27,456 nt of DNA, from the NCBI GenBank assembly GCA_035294725.1, contig DATGKK010000028.1, positions 1 to 27,456 of the forward strand. Direction: 5' to 3'. Position numbers and translations under genes: made by a program. Shown piece by piece: positions 16,443 through 24,084 of the stretch. Under the pieces are notes generated by a model that did not search any database, had not been told where the DNA came from, and was given only the letters and a program-made list of their open reading frames with translations. Within the stretch, counting starts at the first letter, position 1. Every line of letters starts with the position of its first letter. This stretch comes from DATGKK01 sp035294725. Lineage in GTDB: Bacteria > Actinomycetota > Acidimicrobiia > Acidimicrobiales > Bog-793.

Positions 16443-17522
16443 TCACGGGCGGGGGAACCTCGCCCCGTCGAGAACCTCCCCCGCGGGCACCTCGGCGCTG
16501 GCCCCTACGACCGTGAAGCCGGCGACCTGGGAGCCTTCGCCGAGGACCGCCCCGGGTCCGACGATCGACGAGTCGACGTGCGCGCCGGGGCCGACCACGG
16601 CGCCCTCCATCACGATCGAGGAGCGGACGACAGCTCCCTCGGCGACGAGAGCGCCCGAGGAGAGCACCGAGGACTCGAGCACGGCGCCGGGACGGAGCAC
16701 AGAGCCCGGGCCGGCATAGGAGGACGGGCCGAGCTGGCCCCGGATCGTCGCACTGGGATCGACGTAGACGCTCGGGGAGGCCTCTTTGCAGCGGGGCAGC
16801 GAGGCTGGCGTCCGCCTGCCCCTCAGGATGTCGAGCGACGCCTGCAGGTACTTCGCCGGTGTCCCGGTGTCCAGCCAGTAGGACTCCGAGCTGGCGGCAT
16901 AGAGCGAGCCGGCGGCGACGAGCAAGGGGAAGGTCTCCCGCTCGATCGAGACGCGGCGGTCCCCGGCGATCCTCGCGAGCACCGAGGGCTCGAGCACGTA
17001 GCAGCCGGCGTTGATCATGTTGGTCCGGGCCGTGCCTGGCTCCGGCTTCTCGATGAAGGCGAGCACCCGCCCGTCGTCGGACGTTGGCACCACCCCGAAC
17101 GACGATGGGTCGTCCACCGGCGTGAGCTGGATCGTCGCCTCGGCCCCCGCGTCCTTGTGGAAGGCGACGAGGGAGGTGACGTCGAAGTCCGAGAGCACGT
17201 CCCCGTTCAGGGCGACGAAGGTGTCGTCCACTCCCGCCGACTCGGCCGCGTAGCGGAGCGCACCGGCCGTGTCGAGCAGCTCCGGCTCGATCGCGTAGCA
17301 CAGGCGGGCCCCCTCGATCTCGCCGGACGGAAAGGCCTCGATGAAGGCATCCGGCCGGTAGCCGAGCGAGAGGACCACCCTGTCGATCCCGTGGCGGGCG
17401 AGCCACGCGGCGACGTGCTCGATCATCGGCCGGTCCACCACCGGGAGCATCTGCTTCGGGACGTCGTAGGTGAGGGGCCGGAGGCGGGTGCCTTCGCCGC
17501 CCACGAGGACGATGGCGTCCAT
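16443..17522 (-). CDS. Sugar-1-phosphate nucleotidyltransferase, ManB-type (mannose-1-P guanylyltransferase-like)
   Basis: This 359-residue enzyme couples a hexose-1-phosphate to an NTP. The N-terminal pyrophosphorylase domain has GGEGTRLRPLT at 8-18 and PKQMLPV at 22-28, followed by NGDVLSD near 107-113, FIEKPEPG, and YWLDTGTP near 220. The last 100 residues are a left-handed beta-helix of imperfect hexapeptides (for example SSVLSSGALVAEGAVV). Length and order match M. tuberculosis Rv3264c (ManB, GDP-mannose synthesis), which is also close to wbbL, rmlD and fbiAB. An RmlA-type activity is a possible alternative, as rmlA is otherwise missing here. The start ATG 17522 lies five bases after the preceding stop. 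Confidence 0.88.
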   Translation of the reverse strand: MDAIVLVGGEGTRLRPLTYDVPKQMLPVVDRPMIEHVAAWLARHGIDRVVLSLGYRPDAFIEAFPSGEIEGARLCYAIEPELLDTAGALRYAAESAGVDDTFVALNGDVLSDFDVTSLVAFHKDAGAEATIQLTPVDDPSSFGVVPTSDDGRVLAFIEKPEPGTARTNMINAGCYVLEPSVLARIAGDRRVSIERETFPLLVAAGSLYAASSESYWLDTGTPAKYLQASLDILRGRRTPASLPRCKEASPSVYVDPSATIRGQLGPSSYAGPGSVLRPGAVLESSVLSSGALVAEGAVVRSSIVMEGAVVGPGAHVDSSIVGPGAVLGEGSQVAGFTVVGASAEVPAGEVLDGARFPRP

Positions 17523-17527
17523 CAGCC

Positions 17528-18520
17528 CTACTTCTTCGACGAACCCTTGTGCGAGGCGGACCGTGACGTGGTCGTGGTCGTGCCGGCCGACGAGGTCGTG
17601 GTGGTCGTCGAGCCCTTCTGGCCCGCCGGCAACGTGGTCGAGGTCGTGGTCGTCGAGGTCGCGCCCGAGGCGACGCTCGCCGGGGCGACACCGCCCGGGT
17701 TGGCGATGAGGAAGTCGGCGATCTTCTTCGCGTTCGGCGGCTTCGGGATGGTCGCAGCGCGAGGGGCGAAGGCGATCGTGATGAGCTGGCCGTCGCGAAG
17801 GCGCAGCGTCGTCGGGCTCTTCACGAGCCGGCCGCCTGCCTTCGCCGAGGGGGAGGCCCACTCCTTCACCTGCACGATGCCCTTTCCGCCCTCGCAGGCT
17901 TGGCCGTTCACGTAGGTGATGGGCTTGGGAGGGAGCGTCGTCGTGGTCGTCGTCGTGCTCCCGCTCGTCGTGGTGGTCGTGCTCCCGCTCTTGGTCGTCG
18001 TCGTCGTGGTGGTGGTGGTGGATGTTGTCGAGCTGGTCGACGTTGTCGTCGAGCTCGATCGGGGCTTGGTCGGCGTGCCCGGGATCTGGAGGGTGTTCGC
18101 CGTGAGCACGACCCCTTCTGAGGAGAGGAAGTTGCCGAGCGTCGCGTTCTTGCCGGAGTACAGCGCCGGGTCGGTCGCGAGTCCGGGCTCGATCGTGACG
18201 ATCCCGCGGCCGTTCGTCCTGATGCCGACGCCGGCCGCCGTCGTGGCGGGAAGGTGCTCGACCTTGCCGCAGATGTCGAGGACGAGCCCGACCTTCCACA
18301 GGTTGGCCGTCGTCGGCGGCTCCGTGCTCTGCTTGCTCGCCGCGCTCGGTGCCGGATGGAGCCGTTCGTACCGGCTGTAGGCGACGAGGCTGACGCCTCC
18401 GAGGCAGATGACGAGGAGCAAGACCGACCAGCCGAACGGCGTGTGGTTGCGGTACGAGCGACCACTCCCGCCCACGGCTGCCGCGCGCGCGACCCTACGG
18501 CTGAAATTATCCCGGGCCAC
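17528..18520 (-). CDS. Thr-rich single-pass membrane protein of unknown function
   Basis: This 330-residue protein starts at GTG 18520 behind AAGGTGAGG. It has a basic N-terminus, one membrane helix (about 29-48, PFGWSVLLLVICLGGVSLV), then two short folded regions joined and capped by low-complexity Ser/Thr linkers (158-195 and 287-318, with runs of up to nine Thr). The first folded region (about 73-150, containing VLDICGKVEHLP) and the second (about 200-285, containing YVNGQACEGG and DGQLITIAF) each hold one Cys, so they could be joined by a disulphide. The linkers would carry the domains through the cell wall and could be O-glycosylated. It overlaps wbbL by 14 bases. The location suggests a role in attaching or exporting the glycan; this is inference. 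Confidence 0.8.
   Translation of the reverse strand: MARDNFSRRVARAAAVGGSGRSYRNHTPFGWSVLLLVICLGGVSLVAYSRYERLHPAPSAASKQSTEPPTTANLWKVGLVLDICGKVEHLPATTAAGVGIRTNGRGIVTIEPGLATDPALYSGKNATLGNFLSSEGVVLTANTLQIPGTPTKPRSSSTTTSTSSTTSTTTTTTTTTKSGSTTTTTSGSTTTTTTTLPPKPITYVNGQACEGGKGIVQVKEWASPSAKAGGRLVKSPTTLRLRDGQLITIAFAPRAATIPKPPNAKKIADFLIANPGGVAPASVASGATSTTTTSTTLPAGQKGSTTTTTSSAGTTTTTSRSASHKGSSKK
17567..17662. repeat. Low-complexity Thr-codon tract, C-terminal
   Basis: Trinucleotide-rich DNA (GTCGTG and GTGGTC units on the plus strand) encodes the Ser/Thr tail at residues 287-318 of the overlapping membrane protein. Such tracts are prone to length change by slippage. Confidence 0.7.
17936..18058. repeat. 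Low-complexity Thr-codon tract, central linker
   Basis: An imperfect run of GTC, GTG and CTC units on the plus strand encodes residues 155-195, mostly Thr with Ser, Lys and Gly interruptions. It separates the two folded parts of the protein and is likely to vary in length between strains. Confidence 0.75.
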
Positions 18521-19463
18521 GGTGCCTCACCTTAGCCGTGAGAAGGGCTCGCTCCCGAACGGGGCGGAGGAGATGGTCGGCCCAGGCGAGGCCGAGCCGG
18601 GCAACGAGGCCGAGCGCCATCGCCGGCAGCAAGAGCCGCTCTCGTCCCTCGGCCGATCGGGTGGCGAAGCGCCACATCGAGCGGTGGTGCGCGACCAGCA
18701 TCCGGTAGGGGTGGCGGGCCGCGGAGAGGCCCTGCGAGTGCACGACCTCGGCCTCCGGCTCGTAAAAGGTCCCCCAGCCGGCGCGACGGAGCCTCCAGCA
18801 GAGGTCCACGTCCTCCACGTACATGAAGTAGGACTCGTCGAAGCCGCCGACCGACTCGAAGGCGAGCCGCCTCACGAGGAAGCACGAGCCCGAGACCCAG
18901 TCTGCCTGCCGCTGGCGGTGCTGCTCGCCACCGAGCCGCCGGTACCGGCGGGTGAAGGGGTTGCCTCCCCACACAAGTCCGAGGAAGGCGTGGCCGATCG
19001 CGTCGCCGAGCGAGGGGAAGGCCCTTCCCGAGGGGTAGACGTCGCCGCCGGCGTCGCGGATGAGGGGTCCGGCGACCGCGAGCGACTCGTCGGACTCGAG
19101 CCGGCGAAGCAGCGCCGCCACCGCGCCGGGACCGACGACGAGGTCCGGGTTGCACACGAGCAAGAACGGGCTCGAGGTCGACTTCGCCCCGAGGTTGGCG
19201 CCGGCGCCGTAGCCGAGGTTGCCGCCGGCTTCGACGACCTCGACCGGCGCGTGGCCCTCGGTGCCGCCCTCGCCCGTCGCCGTTCCTCCGAGTGCCCCTT
19301 GCTCGAGGGCCCGGCGCAACGTGGCGAGCGAGTCGTCGACCGAGGCGTTGTCGACGACGCACACCTCCGCGACCCCGTTCGCGACGAGGCTCTCCACGCA
19401 GGCGGTGAGGGCGGGACCGGCGTTGTAGTTGACGACGACGGCGCCGACCGGCAGCCGGCTCAC
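18507..19463 (-). CDS. wbbL: Family 2 rhamnosyltransferase, WbbL-like
   Basis: This 318-residue GT-A enzyme carries VVNYNAG at 10-16, VVDNAS at 36-41, GGNLGYGAGANLG at 80-92, the metal/nucleotide motif NPD at 105-107, and YVEDVDLCWRLRRAGW at 215-230. These match WbbL (Rv3265c), which transfers rhamnose from dTDP-rhamnose to the GlcNAc-PP-decaprenyl lipid in mycobacterial linker synthesis. A membrane-associating basic/hydrophobic stretch is at the C-terminus. It starts at GTG 19463, overlapping the rmlD stop (GTGA), so donor synthesis and donor use are translationally coupled. Compared with the roughly 300-residue family length it has an insert of Gly/Thr-rich residues at 58-72. Confidence 0.9.
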   Translation of the reverse strand: MSRLPVGAVVVNYNAGPALTACVESLVANGVAEVCVVDNASVDDSLATLRRALEQGALGGTATGEGGTEGHAPVEVVEAGGNLGYGAGANLGAKSTSSPFLLVCNPDLVVGPGAVAALLRRLESDESLAVAGPLIRDAGGDVYPSGRAFPSLGDAIGHAFLGLVWGGNPFTRRYRRLGGEQHRQRQADWVSGSCFLVRRLAFESVGGFDESYFMYVEDVDLCWRLRRAGWGTFYEPEAEVVHSQGLSAARHPYRMLVAHHRSMWRFATRSAEGRERLLLPAMALGLVARLGLAWADHLLRPVRERALLTAKVRHRGPG

Positions 19464-20323
19464 CGCAGCTCCGCCACGAGCCGCCCGAGCGACTCCTGCC
19501 ACGGCGGGAGGAGCCCCTCCCCCGCGAGGCGGAGGGCGGCGTTGTCGAGCACGGAATTCGCCGGCCGCAGAGCGGGCCGGGGGGGGTCGAGCTCGGCCGT
19601 GGCGATCGGCTCGACCCGGTTCGCGTCGAGGCCGGCGGCGCGCAGCACCTCGCAGGCGAACCCGAACCAGGTCGTCTCGCCCTGGTTCGTCACGTGGAAG
19701 GTGCCGGGCCGCCGGGCGAGGCCGAGCTCCACCACCTTCTCGGCGAGGTCGCCCGCCACCGTCGGACAGCCCCGCTGGTCGTCGACGAAGCGCAGCACCG
19801 GCTGGCGGTCGGCCACCTCGAGCACGGTCCTTGCCATGTTGCGACCCGCCCGGCCGACGACCCATGAGGTCCTCACGACGGTCCAGGCCGGGTCGACCTC
19901 CTGCTCGCCTGCCAGCTTGGAGCGGCCGTAGACCGAGAGCGGGTTCGGCGGGTCCCACTCCACGTACGGCCGCGGCGAGGTCCCGTCGAACACGTAGTCG
20001 GTTGAGAGATAGACGACGTGGGCCCCGACGATCCGGGCGGCCTCGGCGACGTGGCGCACGCCGAGCGCGTTCACGCGAAAGGCCCGGTCCGGATCGGCCT
20101 CGCAGCCGTCGACGTCGGTCCAGGCGGCCGGGTGCAGCACGAGGTCGGGTTCGATGGCGCAGATCGCCGCCAGCACCTCGTCCCTGGCCGCCACGTCGAG
20201 CCGTTCCCGCCCCGCCGCCGCGACCTCGAGCACCCCGCGCGACCGGCGGGAGGCCCGCTGCTCGAGCGTGCGGACCAGCTCGGTGCCGAGCTGCCCGCCC
20301 GCCCCGGTCACGAGGACGCGCAT
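19460..20323 (-). CDS. rmlD: dTDP-4-dehydrorhamnose reductase RmlD
   Basis: This 287-residue enzyme performs the last step to dTDP-L-rhamnose. It has VTGAGGQLG at 5-13, the catalytic STDYVFDG at 107-114 and Tyr132-x3-Lys136 (YGRSK), then VVRTSWVVG and DDQRGCPT, all typical of RmlD. The ATG at 20323 is 15 bases after the rmlB stop. Length is normal for the family. It sits between rmlB and wbbL, so three consecutive steps of the rhamnose pathway share one transcript. The epimerase RmlC, which should act between RmlB and RmlD, is not in the window. Confidence 0.96.
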   Translation of the reverse strand: MRVLVTGAGGQLGTELVRTLEQRASRRSRGVLEVAAAGRERLDVAARDEVLAAICAIEPDLVLHPAAWTDVDGCEADPDRAFRVNALGVRHVAEAARIVGAHVVYLSTDYVFDGTSPRPYVEWDPPNPLSVYGRSKLAGEQEVDPAWTVVRTSWVVGRAGRNMARTVLEVADRQPVLRFVDDQRGCPTVAGDLAEKVVELGLARRPGTFHVTNQGETTWFGFACEVLRAAGLDANRVEPIATAELDPPRPALRPANSVLDNAALRLAGEGLLPPWQESLGRLVAELR

Positions 20324-20338
20324 GGGCCGGTCAGGGCC

Positions 20339-21364
20339 TCAGGAGGCCGAGGCGGGCTCGCGGGACCACGAGGTCTCGACCACCGGTGAGCGACCGATCA
20401 GCGGCTCCCACCAGTCCCGCCGCTCGCGGTACCACTCGACGGTCGCCGCCAAGCCCTCCTCGAAGGGGATCCTCGGCTCCCAACCGAGCTCGCTGCGGAT
20501 CTTGCCGGAGTCGAGCAGGTACCGGCGGTCGTGGCCCGGCCGGTCCGGCACGATCTGCTTCAGGCTCGCCGGCCGGCCGGTGGCGGCAAGGATGGCATCG
20601 GCGACCTCGGCAATGGAGGCCTCGCGACCGGACCCGACGTGATAGGTCTCCCCGAGGCGGCCCCGCTCGAGCACGGCCTCGATCGCGCTGCAGTGGTCCT
20701 TCACGTGCAGCCACTCGCGCCGGTTCTCCGTCGAGGCGTAGAGCGGGAGCGGCTCCCCCTCGAGGGCGCGCGTGACGAAGAGGGGGATGACTTTCTCCGG
20801 GAACTGGTAGGGGCCGTAGTTGTTGCAGCAGTTGGTGATCGTGAAGGGGAGGCCGAAGGTCTCTCCGTAGGCGCGCACGACGTGGTCCGAGCCGGCCTTC
20901 GACGCGTTGTAGGGCGTCCGGGGCCGGTATGGCGAGCCCTCGTGGAACGAGTCGGGGCTGTCGAGGGCGAGGTCCCCGTAGACCTCGCAGGTCGAGATGT
21001 GATGGAAGCGGGCGATGCCCGCTCTGCGGGCCGCCTCGCAGAGGGACTGGGTCCCGAGCACGTTCGTCTTGAAGAACCGGGCAGGATCCAACACGGCGAG
21101 CGAGTTGTGGCTCTCGGCGGCGAAGTTCACGATCGTGTCGAGACCATGCTCGGCGAGCACCGTCTCGACGAGTCGCTCGTCGCCGATGTCGCCGTGGACG
21201 AAGGTGACGGCGCCGGACTCCTCGAGGTCGCTCAAGCTGGCCCGGTTCCCCGCATAGGTCAAGGCGTCGAGCACGACGAGCCCGTCCTCCGGGTGCCGCT
21301 CGTGCCAGTGACGAGCGAAGTTGGACCCGATGAAGCCGGCTCCGCCGGTGACAAGCAGGCGCAC
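20339..21364 (-). CDS. rmlB: dTDP-glucose 4,6-dehydratase, RmlB-like with altered catalytic triad
   Basis: This 341-residue SDR has VTGGAGFIGSNF at 5-16, NFAAESH at 80-86, HHISTCEVYGDL at 121-132, Tyr152-x3-Lys156 (YNASK), NCCNNYGPYQFPEK and REWLHVKDH. Most of these are RmlB hallmarks. Two differ from the textbook enzyme. The catalytic Thr-Asp-Glu is Thr125-Cys126-Glu127 here (ACC TGC GAG), and the usual ESHVDRSI is ESHNSLAVLDP. In RmlB the Asp acts as general acid in water elimination at C6, so a Cys there is striking. It could be a subfamily variant or a dehydratase for another nucleotide sugar. It starts at GTG 21364, ten bases after birA. Confidence 0.85.
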   Translation of the reverse strand: MRLLVTGGAGFIGSNFARHWHERHPEDGLVVLDALTYAGNRASLSDLEESGAVTFVHGDIGDERLVETVLAEHGLDTIVNFAAESHNSLAVLDPARFFKTNVLGTQSLCEAARRAGIARFHHISTCEVYGDLALDSPDSFHEGSPYRPRTPYNASKAGSDHVVRAYGETFGLPFTITNCCNNYGPYQFPEKVIPLFVTRALEGEPLPLYASTENRREWLHVKDHCSAIEAVLERGRLGETYHVGSGREASIAEVADAILAATGRPASLKQIVPDRPGHDRRYLLDSGKIRSELGWEPRIPFEEGLAATVEWYRERRDWWEPLIGRSPVVETSWSREPASAS

Positions 21365-21374
21365 GGCGCGAAGG

Positions 21375-22274
21375 CTAACCGCCCTCGGCGCCAGGCTTCG
21401 AGCGGAGGTGGACGACGTCGCCGCTCTCGACGGTCCTGATGCAGGCGCCGACGTCGACGAGGAGGCGTCCGAGGTCGTCGACGTCGAGGGCCGTGCCCAC
21501 GACTCGCTCGCCCGGCAGCTCCACGCTCACCTGCTCCCCGATCGTCCCGCAGGCGGTGCGGTAGCGGCTGGCGAGCGACCGCACCGCCGCCTCGTCGGGC
21601 GCGGGGGCCCGCGGGCGCAGAGCCGCCCACTCGGCGCCGAGCTGTTCGAGCAGACGCTGCGCGATGGCGTCACGCGGGACCGGACCGCCGGCCAGCCGGT
21701 CGAGCGAGACCGCGCGAGCGGCGACCTCTGCCGCCTCGGGCTCGCCATCTGGCGGGAAGCGGTCCGGCCAGTTGCAGTTGAGGCCGATGCCGATCACGAG
21801 CCCGCCTGCGGGCACCGCCTCCGCGAGGACGCCCGCCACCTTCCTGCCGTCCGGCGCGAGCAGGTCGTTCGGCCACTTGCCCGAGAGCCTCACCCCGGTG
21901 ACCTCGGCGACGGCGTCGCGGGCCGAGCACATGAGCGCCCACCCCGCGAGGTGCCACCGCTCCGGGGGCCAGGCCGGCCGTAGCAGGACCGAGCAGAGGA
22001 TCGAGCCGCCCGGGTGGTCGAGCCAGCGACGGCCGAGCCGGCCCCGCCCGGCCGTCTGGCGCTCGGCGAGCAGGACGGTGCCCTCGGGTGCCCCGGCGGC
22101 GGCCCGCCGGGCGAGCTCGCTGTTGGTCGAGTCGATCTCGTCCAGGCGCTCGGGCGCAACAAAGGGCCGCCACTGGTAAGCACCGCCCGGCGCGCGGGTA
22201 GCCTGCGTCGTCGAGCCCTCAACCGCCGCTCGCCGCCCGGGTCCGATGGTCCCCTCGGCCGGGTCGTCGTGCAC
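21375..22274 (-). CDS. birA: Biotin--[acetyl-CoA carboxylase] ligase BirA
   Basis: This enzyme (299 residues from GTG 22274) activates biotin to biotinyl-AMP and attaches it to the BCCP lysine, here most likely that of the divergent accA product. The catalytic domain shows STN at 49-51, GRGRLGR at 76-82 (the biotinyl-AMP loop), KWPNDLL at 133-139, KVAGVL at 145-150 and GIGLNCNW at 162-169, then an SH3-like C-terminal domain. There is no N-terminal helix-turn-helix, so it is a group I ligase that does not act as repressor. The frame is open to 22364, but that would run into accA. GTG 22274 is the only good start before the fold and has a TATCTT box seven bases upstream. The N-terminal 34 residues look unstructured. 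Confidence 0.93.
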   Translation of the reverse strand: MHDDPAEGTIGPGRRAAVEGSTTQATRAPGGAYQWRPFVAPERLDEIDSTNSELARRAAAGAPEGTVLLAERQTAGRGRLGRRWLDHPGGSILCSVLLRPAWPPERWHLAGWALMCSARDAVAEVTGVRLSGKWPNDLLAPDGRKVAGVLAEAVPAGGLVIGIGLNCNWPDRFPPDGEPEAAEVAARAVSLDRLAGGPVPRDAIAQRLLEQLGAEWAALRPRAPAPDEAAVRSLASRYRTACGTIGEQVSVELPGERVVGTALDVDDLGRLLVDVGACIRTVESGDVVHLRSKPGAEGG

Positions 22275-22281
22275 GGAGAGG

Positions 22282-22287
22282 AAGATA
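22282..22287 (-). promoter_or_regulatory. Candidate -10 box for a leaderless birA transcript
   Basis: On the minus strand TATCTT ends seven bases before the GTG at 22274, and no Shine-Dalgarno precedes that codon. The box lies in the 31-bp space between divergent birA and accA. No convincing -35 box is seen. Confidence 0.35.
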
Positions 22288-22305
22288 GGCCGAGGAAGGG
22301 GAACC

Positions 22306-24084
22306 GTGTTCGACAAGGTGCTCATCGCCAACCGGGGTGAGATCGCCGTCCGCGTCATCCGCACCTGCCGGGAGCTCGGGATCGAGACCGTCGCCGTCTA
22401 CTCCGAGCTCGATCGCGACGCCATGCACGTCCGGCTCGCTGACGAGGCGTACGCGCTCGGTGGGCAAACGGCGGCCGAGAGCTACCTCAACACCGAGCGC
22501 ATCCTCGAGGCGCTCGCGCGCAGCGGGGCGCAGGCGGTCCACCCGGGCTACGGCTTCTTCTCCGAGAACGCCGCGTTCGCCCGGGCGATCGCAGGGGCCG
22601 GCGCCACCTTCGTCGGACCACCGCCCTCGGCGATCGAGGTCATGGGCGACAAGATCAGCTCCCGGCTCGCCGCCGAGAAGGCCGGCGTCGCAGGCGTGCC
22701 GGGCCGCAGCGAGCCGCTCACCGACCCCTCGGAGGTGATCGCGTTCGGTGAGGAGCACGGTTGGCCGGTCGCGATCAAGGCCGCCTTCGGCGGCGGCGGC
22801 CGCGGCATGAAGGTCGTCGGCTCGGCGGCCGAGGCGGCAGAGGCGATGGAGTCGGCCCAGCGCGAGGCACAGGCCTACTTCGGGCGGCCGGAGGTCTACC
22901 CCGAGCGCTACCTCACCTGGCCGCGCCACATCGAGATGCAGGTGTTCGCGGACCGGCACGGCAACGCGCTCTGGCTCGGCGAGAGGGACTGCTCCTACCA
23001 GCGCCGCCATCAAAAGCTCGTCGAGGAGTCGCCGGCTCCCGACTTCCCCGACGAGATCCGCCGGGCGATGGGAGAGGCGTCGGTCCGGATCTGCCACGCC
23101 TGCGAGTACGAGGGCGCCGGGACGGTCGAGTTCCTCTACGAGGACGGCCGCTTCTACTTCCTCGAGATGAACACCCGCCTCCAGGTGGAGCACCCGGTGA
23201 CCGAGCTCGTGCTCGGCATGGACCTCGTCGAGCTCCAGCTGCGCGTCGCTGCGGGCGAGCCGATCGGGCTCACCCAGGACGAGGTCATCGCCCGCCGCCG
23301 GGGGCACGCGATCGAGTGCCGCGTGAACGCGGAGGATCCGGCCGGAGGACGGTTCCTCCCGAGCCCCGGCCGTATCGCCCGGTTCCGCTCCCCTGACGGC
23401 TTCGGGACCCGCACCGACGCCGGCTACGAGTCCGGCGACACCGTGAGCCAGTTCTACGACAACCTCGTCGCGAAGATCGTGGTCTGGGGAGAGGACCGCG
23501 AGGCCGCCCGGCGGCGGATGCTGCGAGCGCTCGACGAGACCGTCGTCGAGGGGATCGCGACCACGATCCCGGCTCACCGAGCCATCCTCTCCCACGAGGA
23601 CTTCATCTCCGCCGCCCACTCCACGCGCTGGGTCGAGGAGCGCCTCGACCTCTCGCAGGTGAGCGCCCACGACGCGCTCGCCCCTTCCGCCGAGCCCGAA
23701 GGCGAGCGGCGGGTGCTGCGCGAGGTCGACGCCGAGGTGGACGGCCGTCGCTACCGGGTCAAGCTGTGGGTGCCGGAAGGGGCGCCGGCGCCGGCCGCTG
23801 CGAGCCCCGGCGGTGGCGGGAACCGGAGCGGGCGACCGCGCCATGCCTCCGGAGGGCCTGCCATCGGCGGCGACGGCAGGGTGACGGTGCCGATGCAAGG
23901 GACGATCGTGAAGGTGCTCGTCGCCGAAGGCGACGAGGTGGAGGCGGGCCAGACCCTCGCGGTGCTCGAGGCAATGAAGATGGAGAACCCGATCAACGCG
24001 GACCGCGCCGGCACCGTGAAGGAGTTGAAGGTGAAGCCCGGAGACGCCCTCGGCGCGGGCGACGTCGTCGCGGTGCTCGCATGA
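22306..24084 (+). CDS. accA: Acyl-CoA carboxylase alpha subunit (biotin carboxylase + BCCP)
   Basis: This 592-residue protein carboxylates its own biotin with bicarbonate and ATP and delivers the carboxyl group to an AccD-type beta subunit, supplying malonyl- or methylmalonyl-CoA. The biotin carboxylase part starts with KVLIANRGEIAVRVIRT, followed by the ATP-grasp Gly-rich loop FGGGGRGMKVV, CSYQRRHQKLVEE, and EMNTRLQVEHPVTE. A Gly/Pro linker leads to the biotinyl domain with EAMKMEN, the biotinylated residue being Lys558. The start is GTG 22306 with AGGAAGGGG (22292-22300) five bases upstream. The frame opens earlier at 22246 without an RBS. This architecture matches mycobacterial AccA3. The beta subunit is not in the window. 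Confidence 0.96.
   Translation: MFDKVLIANRGEIAVRVIRTCRELGIETVAVYSELDRDAMHVRLADEAYALGGQTAAESYLNTERILEALARSGAQAVHPGYGFFSENAAFARAIAGAGATFVGPPPSAIEVMGDKISSRLAAEKAGVAGVPGRSEPLTDPSEVIAFGEEHGWPVAIKAAFGGGGRGMKVVGSAAEAAEAMESAQREAQAYFGRPEVYPERYLTWPRHIEMQVFADRHGNALWLGERDCSYQRRHQKLVEESPAPDFPDEIRRAMGEASVRICHACEYEGAGTVEFLYEDGRFYFLEMNTRLQVEHPVTELVLGMDLVELQLRVAAGEPIGLTQDEVIARRRGHAIECRVNAEDPAGGRFLPSPGRIARFRSPDGFGTRTDAGYESGDTVSQFYDNLVAKIVVWGEDREAARRRMLRALDETVVEGIATTIPAHRAILSHEDFISAAHSTRWVEERLDLSQVSAHDALAPSAEPEGERRVLREVDAEVDGRRYRVKLWVPEGAPAPAAASPGGGGNRSGRPRHASGGPAIGGDGRVTVPMQGTIVKVLVAEGDEVEAGQTLAVLEAMKMENPINADRAGTVKELKVKPGDALGAGDVVAVLA

Noticed and set aside
17567..18058. Tandem repeats that might be a CRISPR array or satellite
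   Set aside because: The units are trinucleotides without spacers and translate in frame into Thr/Ser linkers of a real gene.
22246..22305. Earlier start of accA
   Set aside because: It would add 20 residues with no RBS and overlap birA. GTG 22306 has AGGAAGGGG in place and begins the conserved biotin carboxylase N-terminus.
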